Below are positions 1-14,200 of a stretch of 64,000 bases of DNA, piece after piece (position 1 is the stretch's first letter; every line of letters starts with the position of its first letter). The DNA lies in NCBI GenBank assembly GCA_022113835.1, contig JAILWY010000001.1:8680001-8744000 (forward strand). The letters run 5' to 3'. The notes below the pieces were generated by a model. That model saw only the letters and a list, made by a program, of their open reading frames with translations. It searched no databases and was not told the origin of the DNA. The translations under genes were made by a program, and so were the position numbers. The stretch is from Atopsyche davidsoni (Eukaryota > Arthropoda > Insecta > Trichoptera > Hydrobiosidae).

Positions 1-53
1 TATGAAGTCGACGAATAATGTAAATTTTTTCTTGACAAAAATGGTTTTTGCAG

Positions 54-3000
54 CTTTCAAATTTACCGATATCTGTAGCATTGCGTGCTAGTTTGCTCTA
101 TACAGATACCTTTCTGCTGTTGAGTGGAGTGCTTTCTGCATATCACATGAGCTTGGACTTTGATAAAACTGGAAGTATTCCATGGATGAAAAGATACATT
201 TCCAGATATTTAAGGTATTATGTTTTATTATTGTATAAAAAAATATTTCAAGTGTGATTTAATGATGCATATTAAAATTTTCAATGAACGCGTCCAATAA
301 AAATATCAATATGCTACAGTGGTAACAGTTTTCAGAAATCAATTTCGTATATAAAAATATTTCTAAACTTATATACCATCATAATTTTATGTATTAAATA
401 AATTTATTCATTAATGACATAATTTATTAACTTTGAGTTGTCTGTATCAAAGCCACGTGAGACTGGTTCTTAGAAAATGTATTGTTGCACATTTTTAGTA
501 GATTTTATTTTATTAATATATTGATTTTAATAAACCTCAAATTTATTCAAGTTAACAAACATATTATATTGATAAACGTCATGTATCTAAATTTTACTGT
601 ACAGAACTATAGTTTTAAAAAATGAAAGCTTTCTATGGATGTAAAAGATTTGCAAATGTTAACGATTATTTTTTAGAGGAATAAGCTAAAAACACATGAT
701 AGATTGTTTACAGACTGACCCCTGCATTGCTTGCTGTCCTCCTATGGTACGCATACATATCAGATAAGATCGGAGATGGTCCTCTCTGGGGAACGACTGT
801 CACTCAAAATGCTGAACTGTGCCAAGAAAACATGTGGAAAAATATATTTTACATTCAAAACTTTTTCCCCTTCCAAGAAGTGGTGAGTAAAACACACAAA
901 ATTAACTATTCTTGAAAATTGTTAACTCAAATATCACACATATAAAGCTTATACAATTCATCATTAAAATAATCAGAAAACTGATTTGTTATATTTTCCT
1001 GTAGTTGAATGAAGACTTTTGATTGAAAATTGAAACACTATGAAAATTCAAATTCAAAAAAACTTTCAGATCTGTGCAGATTGCTTTTTTACCGCTAACC
1101 AATGGTGAAAAACTTTATAAAATTATATTTTTGGTCATCATACTCATCACCTTTATAAGTAGCTCTATCTCATAAATTACTAATTATTATATTTATCACA
1201 ACTTGTTGCTTACCTGATCTTTGCATCAACGTTGCAATTTGCTGTATCAACGTAACTAACTCATCTATATATCAGCCCGTGAATTCAGCAAGATCATTTT
1301 CAATTTTTTTAATGAATGCTAAATATTTTGGATACTCTTTTTGGTTAGTGTGCATCACACACTCATCAGCTGGCCTTGGACATGCAGCTGTGGTGGCTGG
1401 CCCCGGTGGCCGTGTGGCTGCTGCGATCGCGGCCCGGCCTGGCTGTTGGAGTACTGGCCGCCCTGCACTCCCTGTCCATATGGCTCCGATACTCAGTCAC
1501 TTCTGCCAATCATCTGTCTCTTGTCATTTACCATGGCATAACGTAAGAAGGTTTTTAATTTCTTTTTAATACTGGAAGACAAAAATTCCTTGAATTTTTC
1601 TATTTATTTCTATTATTTATCTTATAAAGGATCACATTAGATTTTACAGTATGAATCAATTCAAGAATAGGTCAATAACTTTTTAAATATTTTCAGAGTT
1701 AACCAACTATATAGAACAGCAAACCTTTCTTACTGTCTCGCCTTACACAGAGCGACTCCTTATTTGGCTGGTATCAGCTTGGGAGTTTTACTTCAACAAA
1801 CTGGCAAGGAGACTTCTCTCCCTAAGGTAATGTTTTCACCTAATCTCTTTTCAGATTTATACTGTTGATATTCTAAGGATGACTCTTTGATATTTAAAAG
1901 ACCCAAATATAAAATAATGTTAATTAAATAAGATAATTTTTTAAATAAGTTTCATGTGATTTCATTTATGAAATTATTTTTGCAGTTAACTTCTTCAAAA
2001 CCACTTTGCGTTACTTTGGACATGAGTCCATCCAACATAACCTGACTACAAAAATAACATTTATTTTTTCATGTTTCACTTTTGAATGGGTATATTATAA
2101 TTATTAATATTTTAATATTTTCTTTTAGCTCCTGTTCATCCCCGGCTGGCTAACAAGCTTGTACTTTGGCATTTGGGCTCTATATACTCCCGCACACTTG
2201 TCCTTGAGGGACTATCAGTACGATGCGGGAGAGGCTGCGCAATATGCTGCATTGGCTTCAGTAGCCTGGTCTCTTTCTCAAAGTTGGGTTATCTTTGCCT
2301 GCTTCACCGGAAATGCAGGTAATATAGATATGCATCTTGATTTTACATAATAAATTTATTTTTATTGACACATACAATATCAATGATTGAATTCAATAAA
2401 ATTTAATGAATTTGTAATCCATGTCGTTTTTAATCAGTATTGATAATTCTTGTATTGTTTTTTCATTTATTGCAGGACTTCTCAATGACATGCTTTGTTC
2501 AAAGCCATTAGTGATATTAAGCAGAATTTCTTACAGCATGTATCTCTGCCAGTTTTTAATATTCTTCTACAATATAGGGTCAATGAGAACTTCCAGCGAA
2601 TTCACTTTCAGCTCAGGGGTAATTTTTTCAACTATTTAATTTAAATTTTAAAGGCAAAGTTCTTGAATTATTATTATTAATTACTAATTAAGTTTATTTA
2701 CTAAAGTATTTTTTATCATTACAGATAAATATAACAGAATTTATAGTGGTATTGATAATATCAGTAATATTAACATTACTATTTGATATACCAATGCAGA
2801 ATATAAAGAACGTTGTCAAATCATTCGACTTTAACTTCGGTAGTAAAAAAACAGAAGAGGATGGAGGAGAGACAGAAAATAAAGAAGGCGGTGAAGCTGA
2901 AGAAGAAAATACCCAAGAAGAGGTACACGAGGAGCACGAACAGGAGGAAGCTCCTGAAGAGTCTGCTTCCATGGAAGTATCAGATGTAATCCTTGAGGAG

Positions 3001-3300
3001 GAATATGATGAAAATGAGGAATACTTAGAAAATTCACATCACGATGTTGAACAAGATATTATATATGAAGAAGAAGAGGACTTGGAAATGGATCCTGACG
3101 GAGAAATGATTTATGAAGATGAAGTGATCGAAGGGGAGGAAGTTGAGGAAGGCGAGGAAGGAGCCGATCACTGGGCTGAAGAGGGAGGAGAAGAACCACT
3201 GGACAAGGAGCCTCTCGAGGGAGAAAATGAAATGGACGATGATGACCTTCAAGGCTGGGAGTGGACCACTGAAGACAGTCAATCTAATTACAGACGATGA
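54..3300 (+). CDS. nrf-6-like acyltransferase-3 family membrane protein (5' partial)
   Basis: Multipass membrane protein of the 'nose resistant to fluoxetine' (NRF-6) family, whose acyltransferase-3 core is linked to lipid handling; substrate unknown. Exons inferred: 54-214, 714-882, 1349-1542, 1697-1826, 2129-2318, 2476-2618, 2725-3300; phases join cleanly to give 520 residues. The 5' end, including the NRF ectodomain, lies left of the window. Family motifs visible are LYTDTFLLLSGVLSAYHM in the first exon, LALDMQLWWLAP after the acceptor at 1348, and RATPYLAGISLGVLL at 1697-1826. The final exon ends the last membrane span (VVLIISVILTLLFD) and then encodes about 165 extremely Glu/Asp-rich residues. 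The exon at 1349-1542 is much more GC-rich than its neighbours. No AATAAA follows the stop; ATTAAA occurs at 3311 and 3341. The gene at 8241-18556 is a paralogue in the same orientation. Confidence 0.85.
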
Positions 3301-5066
3301 TGACTTATTTATTAAATGAATTATTTATCATTACTTAAATATTAAATATATTTACATTTTAAAGTTATGATTGCTGTTTTGTTATTATGCTAATATTTTC
3401 ACTGATTGAATATCCAATAGTTAAATCCGGTTCTCGAATTCAGTACCTAATAATTAAAAATGGTCACAGCCAGTGGCGTGAAACATTGCATTAGCCAAAA
3501 CACTTGTTGCATTTATTGACACTGCATGTGAATATTACTAGTCTCAAAAATTTACGAGTCAAGATTTTTTTTTTTATTCACTAGTACTATTTTTAATAAC
3601 TTCATTACAAGGCGCGTTAAGGAATTCGTGAATATTTATCAACCGTGAAAAAAATATTTGAAGAGTGAGTTGGACAATTAATAGCACGTTAGCGCCAATG
3701 CAAATACGACCTGTGCAAATTTGCTTTACGCCGCGGACAGATCTCTGCGATTATAGGTGCTTGATTTTTCATTTTTTTTTGTCTCCATGGAACATTATAG
3801 ATATCTAAATAAAACGTAAACATGTCTTGAATACGATTAAGAGCCGAGCTAGCATTTTTTTATGGCGCAGAGAGGCATAACACTTCACGAATTAATTTTT
3901 TAAATTGGCATTTAAATGAGTCTAAAAATCAACGCAACCAAAACATCAAATCAAAAACTCGCTGCTAAATAAATATGGTTGTAATTCAGAAACAATTACA
4001 AAAAAAAAAATGAAAAATGAGCCGAAGATACATCTTGGATATTTTATAAATTCGCATTTAATTCATAAAGTTCGTTGTGTGTTTCCTAAATAATGTGCAT
4101 ACAATGAGCTTTTTGAGTCAATTCGATTTCGAGTCATACATGAAACAGCAAGAAAGTCATCGATTTTTTTTATCGAGACACAGATGAGACTCAGACCCAC
4201 ACCTCCCGGCCGCGGCTTAACACCGTAGACTTTTTAACTAACAGGATTCGAAATGTTATTTGCAGGTGTGAAACCAATATACCTATTTTCTATAAATATT
4301 ATAGTAAAGATCTCACCTTTGCCTTGAAAATAAATTAAGGATGTTTCTCGTCGTTTCACATGTGAATTACCTTAATAAATAAAATATGGGGAATTTTTAC
4401 GATCTGTCGACGAAAAAATTTCTATATGCGTCTATGACTCAAATACTGAAAAAATCTTTGAAAAGATGTTCCCTCCACCTAACAAAATAAAATAGAAATA
4501 TATTGTTGGCTTGCGGCTTTTTATATTTATCTAATACAAATATGGCTTAAACAAATATACTGTAAATTTGGGTGTGATAGCAAACGTTTGACTTTTCACT
4601 GTGTTTTCATCCTCAATAATACCTTCATTATAGACCACGGATCGATAAATTTAAATGTAATATAAAGCTTTGTTGTAGATCAACGTGTACCCAAATTTGA
4701 TGGTTACAAGCTTTTTATACATCTCAACTGTCGATAAAATATTATAAATCGTTTTAGCATTGGGTAGTTAAGGATTTCAGAACAATAGATATTTACTATA
4801 GCATTTTTCTCGGGGAGCCAACTGACAATCCAAAGCGGGGAAATTCAGGCAAAAACCCTAACAAATTTATTTTTCAGGGATCACAGCCAATTTACATTTA
4901 AAGTTGATATCATTTCAATATTTTGATATTAACGCTAATAATAAATTGTTCATAAACAGCTGCCTTGCTTGCTCTCCATATTAAGAAGTAGGCGTTACAA
5001 AAATATAATATTGTTCTTCTTCATAATAATACCACATAAAAACCGTATTTCACCTTGCAATTACAT

Positions 5067-5082
5067 GCAATGCATGCATTGC
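5067..5082. repeat. 16-bp perfect palindrome
   Basis: GCAATGCATGCATTGC reads identically on both strands and contains two inverted ATGCAAT-like half-sites, an octamer-like arrangement. It lies in intergenic DNA roughly 3 kb upstream of the second nrf-6-like gene. It could be a dimer binding site or chance; context does not decide. Confidence 0.5.
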
Positions 5083-8000
5083 GTGCCCTTGCTGCACACA
5101 ACTGCTGTGAAAAATTACAATCGCGCCACTGCCTTAATTACGAGGCAGGTTAGATAATTATTAAATTCAACAAAAACTTCCATTAATTACGTGCTGTTCC
5201 ATTGTTTATTATTTCCAGAAACTATGAGTATGACTTAAATCTTGTTAAATCAACACAAACCGGTAAAACTATTTACTATATGTAAATTCGAATATCATCG
5301 AGTTCTAATAACTAGGTTAGATCGTGTTGCATTTATTGTAAAGAATTGCTTGGGAAACGAAATTGACTGCATTCAATATTTTATATTTCAGGCAATAAAT
5401 AAAACATTTGTCCATATTTTATGTACACTATTTACACAGATAAGAAATATAAAAAAATCACAATTTGAAATATGGTAATAAATATTTACCATATATACAC
5501 TATTTATTAACTGTGGTTTCATTTTCGATCAATAATAATAATAGTCAATACATAAATCAGTTTTATTGTCTTGTACATATGATCAAGGCAAAACTGTTAC
5601 ATGTATACAGGTAGGATGTTTATGATGGTATTGTTTTTAATGGCATATAATGGCTGCCTTCATGGAGATGACATAACGCATAATTATTATTAAAACTAAA
5701 ATCACAATTTTAAAAAATAATTGATTCAATTAACCTAGCAACGTGGCGAAACGAGTCGCGTCAAAAAAATAAAAAGGGGGAACATCAGTAAATTTTCTTT
5801 AGATAAAAATAAGGTATCATACGAAATAAGAAATTTTTAAATAAATTAAAAATGGTTAAACTGTAAATTATCTAAAAATCTACATACACTATTAAACGTG
5901 ACCTATTCAACCTACTGAAGCTACGATCGCACAGTGGGGCAAGCACTTCACAAGCACTTTACCCATACAAATTACCAAAAGTCATTCCTGTCAATCGTCA
6001 ACAGTACTTAACAGTTTATATATATACACTGGAAAGAAGTAAAATAACATTTGCAGTAGTTTTGTATCTCTTGGGTGCTTATTTAAAAAAAGACGACGTA
6101 TATTTGATTTAAAAATAACAATAACATTAAAAAAACTTCAAATGCCAAAGAATTTGGGGGGTCATTATTTTGATAACTATTCATTTTATTTGTTAGTTTA
6201 TATATGCTAGAATTTATTTTTTTAAGCTTATCGAAGTGTCCACGATCTTCATAGATCCTCCTTCTCATTATAAAAACTAACCAAACATGTGATTACAAGT
6301 TACATCATAACATAATGAACACGACGGGATTTTTTTATTCTTAAAAACACGTTAAAAATTACTTTGAGGGGAATACAATTGATTAAGTATAACCGTCTGA
6401 GAAAAAAATATTTTATAATGATTATCATTTTGACAATCTCATAACTTAATATTTTTTTCATTACCTGTTACTCGATTAATATGAAAACATACAATAATGA
6501 TAGAATACAGTTGAATATTATGCCAATAAAAGTGTCTGAGCACATAAAAATATTTTTGGAAAATAATGTAAAGCAGAGATGTATAGCATCGAATTAGTCG
6601 AATTGTCAAAAAACGACGGAATATTTTTTCAATGATATTAATGATGTGATTAATTAGAAATAATATCAATGCTTTGGACACATATTTATAAATTATACAT
6701 AAGGAATTATTCAGTCGTATTTACATAAGTTTGAAGTAAGCCAAAAATTAAATATAACTTAGCGGTACCACTGAAGTGTCGTTCGTTTTCAACAAAGCCA
6801 TTTGCTGATGTCTATAAACTAGTGAAATATTTACAAGATCTTAAATATTTCAAAAAAACATATTATAATTAATGATTTTAAAAATATGCTGATGTATATT
6901 TTATTGGATATTAATGTATTAAGTTGTTTTATAAAGTAACAAAAAAAGCCCTCAGCGAAACATCAAAATATTGCGATTTAATTTTATTTGTAAGGTTGAT
7001 AAAAAAAAACCACTATTTAAAACAACATTTTTTTGTATTTTTGCAATATCTTGTTTTTGAATAATTGTTGACTTTTCCTTAATAAGCGAAACTGACACAC
7101 TAAAAGCTTTGATTAATTAACAAATGTCATTACAAAGCTTATTGTGCAAATAAAACTGAAAAATTACACATTTTTTTTATCTTATGACTTTAACATATAC
7201 AATCAATAATATTTCGATATACCACGCGATAATTACTGAAAATTTTGATTTATAAAAAAAAATCGTTTACATGTGTGTATTAGCAGTAAACGAAAATTCT
7301 ATTTACCCAAAAAGTCAAGTATATGCAAGCCCGTCGAACCTTGGAGAACTCGCTAATTAGTGACTAACTTATAAATGCAAACTTCCCGAAGTTTGTTGAT
7401 TCTGCGTCTAGGAAAATAAGGAATTACAATGAATTCACGGCTACATGTTCATTAACCAACCATTTGATTTTGCAGGTAAATTTTTAGTAAAATGGGGTCT
7501 TCTCTTAAAATAGTAGTTACTGAGATTTTTTTGGGAAATTATTTTGAAATCATTCCTGTGGCTTAGTTTACTAAAATAGTTAACTAATCTAGTTTCAAAT
7601 TTAGGGTTAAACATACAGCAATATGTAATACTCCATTTTTTAAAATTAAAGTAATTTTGGTTTTTTAGATGAAGATTTTTTTAAAATTTGATGGTTTTTT
7701 TTAATTATGATAACCATATATATATATTTAACAAATATTTCATATATTTAACAAAATAGCTTGTTGGTTTTTACAAACAGGTGAGCAACTTTTGTAATAA
7801 AACCTATTAAATGGCCAGCAGTATTCCTGTGATAATGTTATATGTTGTAATTTTAAAAATAACCACGATTAGGTTAAAAATACCAACCTTTACTTTGCTG
7901 ATTGCAATGAAAACCAGAAACGACTCGTTAGCAATAAACTTTAGAAAATTCCAAAAATACCAACCATGAAATAAAATCAGCCGTGAACTTCAAATCGACC

Positions 8001-8133
8001 GCTTTCTAATTGTGTCAACTGACGTATTACTACAGTTGCATAATTGCAAACACATTTTATGCCGACACACATCTGGATCTTGCATGGGTGACTCGGGTGC
8101 TTCGCGGAATCAGGTATTCAGTGATTGCGTGAA

Positions 8134-8223
8134 ATGCGCAACAATGGAGGGGACGGCCGGCTAGGACTCCGAGCTGACGAAGGCTTTCCTTGCACAAGCC
8201 TCCTCTCTGCTGGCGAGTGCTGA
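8134..8223 (+). promoter_or_regulatory. Upstream ATGs/uORFs in the leader of the second nrf-6-like gene
   Basis: If transcription starts before 8134, two out-of-frame ATGs precede the main start at 8241. One at 8134 opens a frame ending at a TGA near 8221-8223; one at 8144 opens a six-codon frame ending with TAG at 8162-8164. Both could dampen initiation downstream. The transcription start is not visible, so their presence in the mRNA is an inference. Confidence 0.35.
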
Positions 8224-8240
8224 CCGACAGCGGAGCTGCC

Positions 8241-11200
8241 ATGGCTCCACCTGCCACACCTGCCATACCTGCCATACCTGCCACCATGGCGACAGTGCTT
8301 CTCAGCTTTGTTATTATACTCGCATCGGCCAACGCAGAAAATGAAACCACACATCTCAAGAGTGCCTTGGACCTGGCAAAAAACCATGCGACATTTGAGT
8401 TTTCTCTAGAAGATGCTACCTACTATCCTTCGGTAACTTCTAGTGTTAAATTAAATGAAAACTTGGAAGAGGTCAGAACTATTCTTGAGAATGAAAGTGT
8501 TCGTGGTAGCGAAGAAAACAATGGGACGAATTCTGATAGCATTAGTGAATCGATAGTGATCACAGATACGACAGTAAAAAATGAAAACGTTACGAACTCA
8601 ATGCCAGCAAAGGACAAACGTAATATTTTTGTAATACCTGAAAAGTTACAAGACATCCTCAAGCCGGAAAATGTAATAACATCCCCCAATTTCAATAGCA
8701 AAGAGTACAACGCGACGAAAGTCAATTTTGTAAACGTTAACCAGTCGCGCGATGAAAATAGTCCTCTCAATTATGGAATTTCTGTTATCATATCCAGTGA
8801 TATTCTTTCTCTTCAAAGTGCAGTGGAAAGAATGGACGATTCAAAGTGCAAGAATCAAAGTTTAACATTGCTAAGAGAGCTAGTGCAGGGAAAACAATGG
8901 GCCCTAAAAAGTGAGTATCTTTAAATTTTTATTTTACTTAAAAAATGCATATCGACTTCAAAAAAATTACAACACCTTTGCAGCAACCTCAATACCCAAA
9001 ACAATCAAGATGGAAAAACTGGCCCAAATTACAAAATACACATATTTAAATGAATACTCCGATACCATGAAAATCTGTCACAACGTCGTAACGATTTCTT
9101 TAAATTATAAAACGGTTTGACAATATTGCGGCCAAGAATTTTTCGTTTAAAAAACGCTGCGTTCTTGGATGTATGTCGCGTTACTATAATATATTTATTG
9201 ACATTCCCGATGTCTCGATACAGGTACTGGGTCCAATTTCAGAGATCGAGGTCCTGTGACATTCATTACATTTTAAAAACGCAGCATTTCTAACAGCAGC
9301 CACCAAAACCCACGAACACATTTCATTTGAAAATTATTTACACCCAGGGGTCTAAAATTAAATGAATCAATTACTTTACACGAAGGTAGTTAAAATCTAT
9401 TTTATCTATAGCACGGGCTTATAAGCAATAAAACATTGCTTGCTTTAAAATATTTTAGCATTTTAAAAATACACAATTCATTTGCACTAGGAGTCACATT
9501 TTCTTTGCTTAAAAAAATATATAATATTAATGCTATGTTTATCTTAATTTTATTTATTATATATATAATATATCATACAAGTTCATATTTTTGTTCACAA
9601 AAAAAAATTAAGCTGTTGTTTAGTTATTTAGTAGTGTAAACGTCCAAATATTTGGACGTTTATGCACTAAATTAAAAACGTTTTGTGAATGAATTATAAA
9701 TTTTATGAATGTTGGTTATATATTAAAAAAAAACAAACTTGATTTGTTAAAAATTGAACGATGAATATTATTAAATGGAATAAAACCACTGCCTCTGACT
9801 CTTTACAGTATTATTATTTAAGTAAAACTGCAATTTCCTGCGGTTTTATAAAGTGTCTCCCTTGATAATCACAACGAATGACACAAGCAATGCCTCTTGT
9901 TGATCAATATGATAATCTGTATAACATTACAAGTATCCCAGCTGACCTGTTAGCCACGCAGTAACAGAGAAAGAAACTCCTCGACCAAATGAGTGTACCT
10001 CGTGCACGTCACTGGTGCAACCTACACGGAATACAATTAATTGATTCAGACTCATTCAATGAAAACTCTTCTAGACTATAGTCAGTTGACATCGTGATAA
10101 TATGTATTTTAAAATAATAAACTATTCTTTACTGAAAGCTGTTTTGTAGACGACTCTCCATAACATTTTCAGCTGAGCGTTTGTGAACGCATGATGTTAA
10201 ATCAAATGCTAGCAAACCTATTCACTTACAATTCAATAGTTAAACCGTAAAATAAAAATAATTAATAGAAAAATACATTACTTAAATTATTTTGTGGATA
10301 ACTCTGTAATACGATGTTTAAGTAATTTTATATTACGAAATATATTAATTAGTGTAAAGAACATTTGATGTTCAATTAAAAGCCACAATATACCTTCGCC
10401 TGTAATAGTTCCAATGTTAGTACTAAAACCCGTTGACCTCAAAGTCTAGGTCTTGAATCTTTCATAGTACGGTTTGCTTTCAAAGTGCATGTTGCTTGCA
10501 GTTTATTGACTTTTACGCGTAAAGTCATTTTACCGCGGAGAGACTGAACTGGTTGTTGATTTTTAGTACATCCAGCTTGAAATAGAATTTCAGTCACGCA
10601 ATCGTTCATCGATGCTCACTGAGTATTTATAAAATGTCTGAAACAAATTAAAATGATGTGTTTGAAATAACTACCCAGTAACTAGAATTATAATGATAAG
10701 TACACCACATCGTGAGCGACTAGTTGCTGTGACTAATTTATTTTATGCTTGTGTGCTTCCATTTTGTAAAGGTTTTTATCGTCGTTTTACAATAGAAATA
10801 CTAGCAACTCCTCGTTCTAAGTAATCTGAGTTTGGATGTCTCCTGCTTGGGGAATAAAAATAACTGTTATGAGTCTGAAAATACTAAACTAACAGTCGAG
10901 AAAAAATATTTGTTTTAACTATTAAACATACAAAGAATACCTTTGTCTAATCAAAATAAGCAATGTAAATACCTATTAACTCGAACAAGCCCGCTAAAAC
11001 TTGTTAAGGTGGGATACTTTTATTTATTTTTCCTCGTTAATAAAACTTACGCTAAATAAAGCAATAAATTTTTGCCGTTTTCTAAATATAATATAAAATT
11101 TTTATAAAGCAAGACTGTTTTTACCTTTTATATAAATATTTACATAAAGCATACGTGTTTGTTTTTATAGTTATTTTATATGTATGTACATCTGCAAAAC

Positions 11201-14200
11201 TTGAGGTGACGTTCGCAGGTGTGCGCTTTATGAGTGTTAGTATTAAATTATAAAAAATATATATAATGAGAGTAGTCTCATTATTAAAGCTAGGAAATAT
11301 ATTATATATAAATGGGAGGTTAAATATTAAGCATGGAAATAGGGGTGGATATAATAAACAAACAATGAATAAAGATGCAGATATAAAGATGTTGGATATG
11401 AAATTATGATTATTGTCGTGATTTTCGCATTCAAAACATAATAATAATAATGATCACAAAAGTCTGAAAACAAAGAGCGGAAGACATCGAAGATTATATA
11501 ATATGAAAACATAGAAATTATACAAAACCTGTATGGGAGAGAGTATTTTTTTCAGTGGGGTTTTTTTTGAGTATAAACATTTTTTAGATAGGGTATTGTA
11601 AAAAAATGCACGGTTTATCAACCAATGATCAATGATTTTTGCACCACCCTATTACCCTATTAAAAAATTAAACAATATTTTCTTAGGGGATGTGTTGCCT
11701 TTTTTTCGTTGCGTTATTTTTTATCACCTCAAACACAGGTTTGCAGCTTGCCTTTCAGAGTTTCAACAAAAAGCTTCACCCCATATGGTAACATCCCTAA
11801 TTCATAATTCAAAGCTTACGCTGAGTGCAGCACACTCATTTATCATTTAATATAAATAACCGTGAAATTGCCAAGCAATCGTTTCCTTGCACTGGCCAAT
11901 GGTGTTTATTTACGGATTATACTTATAATATTGATTTTAGTAATATTAAGTTCATAAACCATTTGCAAACTTGTTTCGTTTGACATACTTACGAAGAGTG
12001 TCGATCGCGTTTTCGCGATGACGTGTCGTGCCTTTTAAAACAGGGCTAACCCTTTTTGTATTTATTATTATATTAAATCAGGTAGAAATATGGGATTTTT
12101 ATTTATTTTTTCGATTGTCAATTTAAGCGAAAGTACGATTTTAAGCGACTGAAATATGCATGTTTAGGTTAGAATTGGGCCCGCTCGGTCGTCAATTCTA
12201 CGCACTCTCGGGTAGTTACTTTTACTTAAGGGTTGCTACCAAACTGGATCTCAGAATGCTATCGTAACATATTTAGGATATTATTTTTACTATTTCTAAC
12301 AAGAATAATGTTTATTTTTATCGAAATAATTTTTATGGTAATGATAAATCTAATCTATTTCAATACCTTAAAATTAACATGTATAATAAAACTAATTTAA
12401 ATAAAAAAAATTTCGCTTGGTGTGCATTTTATTTTATTTTTGTAACTGTTACTTGCTTTAAATTAACTGACTTAAATAAGTTATAAATACGTAAAATATT
12501 AATAACAACAATGTCTAGAGACTAAAATATATCTGTTTGGGATTCATCTGTCATGGCGGATATAAAGCTTACAATTTCTCGGCCAACTTGTCACAACATT
12601 TGCATTCAGTTTATCATTAATTATATATAATGTTATACTTGAGTTATAGCTAAGAATAAATATAAATAAAATATATGCCAATCACTTTCGTTATTTCATT
12701 AATAACAACATGATTATTCAAATTTAAGCAGATGATACGTAATACTTCAGATTAGGTAACGTTTTTATGCTAATAGGTAAAAGGTATCTTCCCAATTTGT
12801 CATTGATACTTTCAGTAAGTGTGTCAAACAAAACAAGTTTGCAAATGTTTTATGAACGCAAATTTGCTAAAATCAATAAAATGTGCATAATTTAGAAGAT
12901 AAACGTCACAGGACCGAGTAAAGTGATTGATCGCTTAGCAACTGCGTGAAATAACCTGAATGAAGAAGTGTGCAATCCGCGAAACCAAAAACCTATTCAT
13001 GACCTAAAATTTATTTAAAGATATGTAAATATGGGTATTTAAATATATAGTGCTTTATAATAGATAATACAACTTTTAATCTTCAAATATTACGATTCAT
13101 TGCCTTCCTTGTCATACATACACTATACCTACAGGAAGCAATTAAAATATGATAGAAACCTTCCCATTGTAAATCTTAAGAATTTTTTATGGCCTCGCAA
13201 TCACATACATAATTAAACAATTAATATTATTATTTACGCTAAGTCTTGAACAAATACTAGGAGAAAACGTGTATACTTGTCAATGCGGATATTATTTTTT
13301 CTCACTAAAGTAAACACAGCTTTCGAGTATTCTGATATTTGTGATTTTATAATAATGGGAGTAATAGTTTTTGATTTTCCAGTTGATGCATTTAACTCCA
13401 AACACATATGACGATGTCACATTTTTATTATTTTATTGAGTCTTCGATAATGTGCGATTGAGACTTGCTTGCTTCATTGTTTTCAAAAAGCATTGATTTA
13501 TACATCGACAGTTGATTAGAAATATGTTGTTAAAAAACGATAAAATAACCACTAAAAAAAATACGAAGGTAACAGCAGACTGGACAATAAAAATTTGTAT
13601 GAAAATCATAATGAAAGAATCCTTCCTAGACTTGAAATGAGTTTTGAGTTTATTGATTAAAAAATAATTGTTTATAGTTATGACGACATTTTCTTGTTGA
13701 AAACTGTTATACTCGTACTTTATCTTCAAACTACTTCTCATCGCCACATTGTACAAATAACCAAATTAGCGCTACGTCCTTGAAGGTCGAGAAATTGCCA
13801 GACATTATTTAAATCGAAATCATTTTATCTATATCTCTCCAATAATTCAGTCGGCTGTATTCACCGCATGTTGGACAGTTGCGGGTGGAATCCCGACACG
13901 CATATTAAAAGCCTTATTGCCATTTGCTCTTACGAAAACGGTTATTTCACAAAGTAACATTTGTCACACCATCGACCTTCTCTGCAGCTTACAATAGATT
14001 GGAATTTATACACGAAGCAACTTAATGTCTGAGATCGCTCGTATTGTTATAGCCTCTTGATTTCTAACTTCAAACAATATAAGATAAACGACACATTTGA
14101 AAAACGTTTCATCCTCGTGTGACTTTTCAATATTACCAGTTGAATCAACTGCGAGGGGTAAATAATACTATGAAACGAAAATAATATTATCTACATGCAA

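Larger units (their letters stand above)
3301..8240. other. Intergenic, AT-rich, no gene recognised
   Basis: About 4.9 kb between the two nrf-6-like genes. Only short uninterrupted frames of biased composition occur, with no recognisable protein and no splice-linked series. The left part holds the 3' untranslated region of the upstream gene; the last 150 bases are GC-richer and probably hold the promoter and 5' leader of the downstream gene. A 16-bp palindrome lies at 5067-5082. No TE coding sequence was recognised. Confidence 0.6.

Noticed and set aside
2694..2972. Ser-rich minus-strand frame
   Set aside because: Antisense of the acidic-tail exon of the first nrf-6-like gene.
8057..8770. 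Minus-strand frames opposite the first exon of the second nrf-6-like gene
   Set aside because: They mirror a well-supported coding exon and have no family resemblance.
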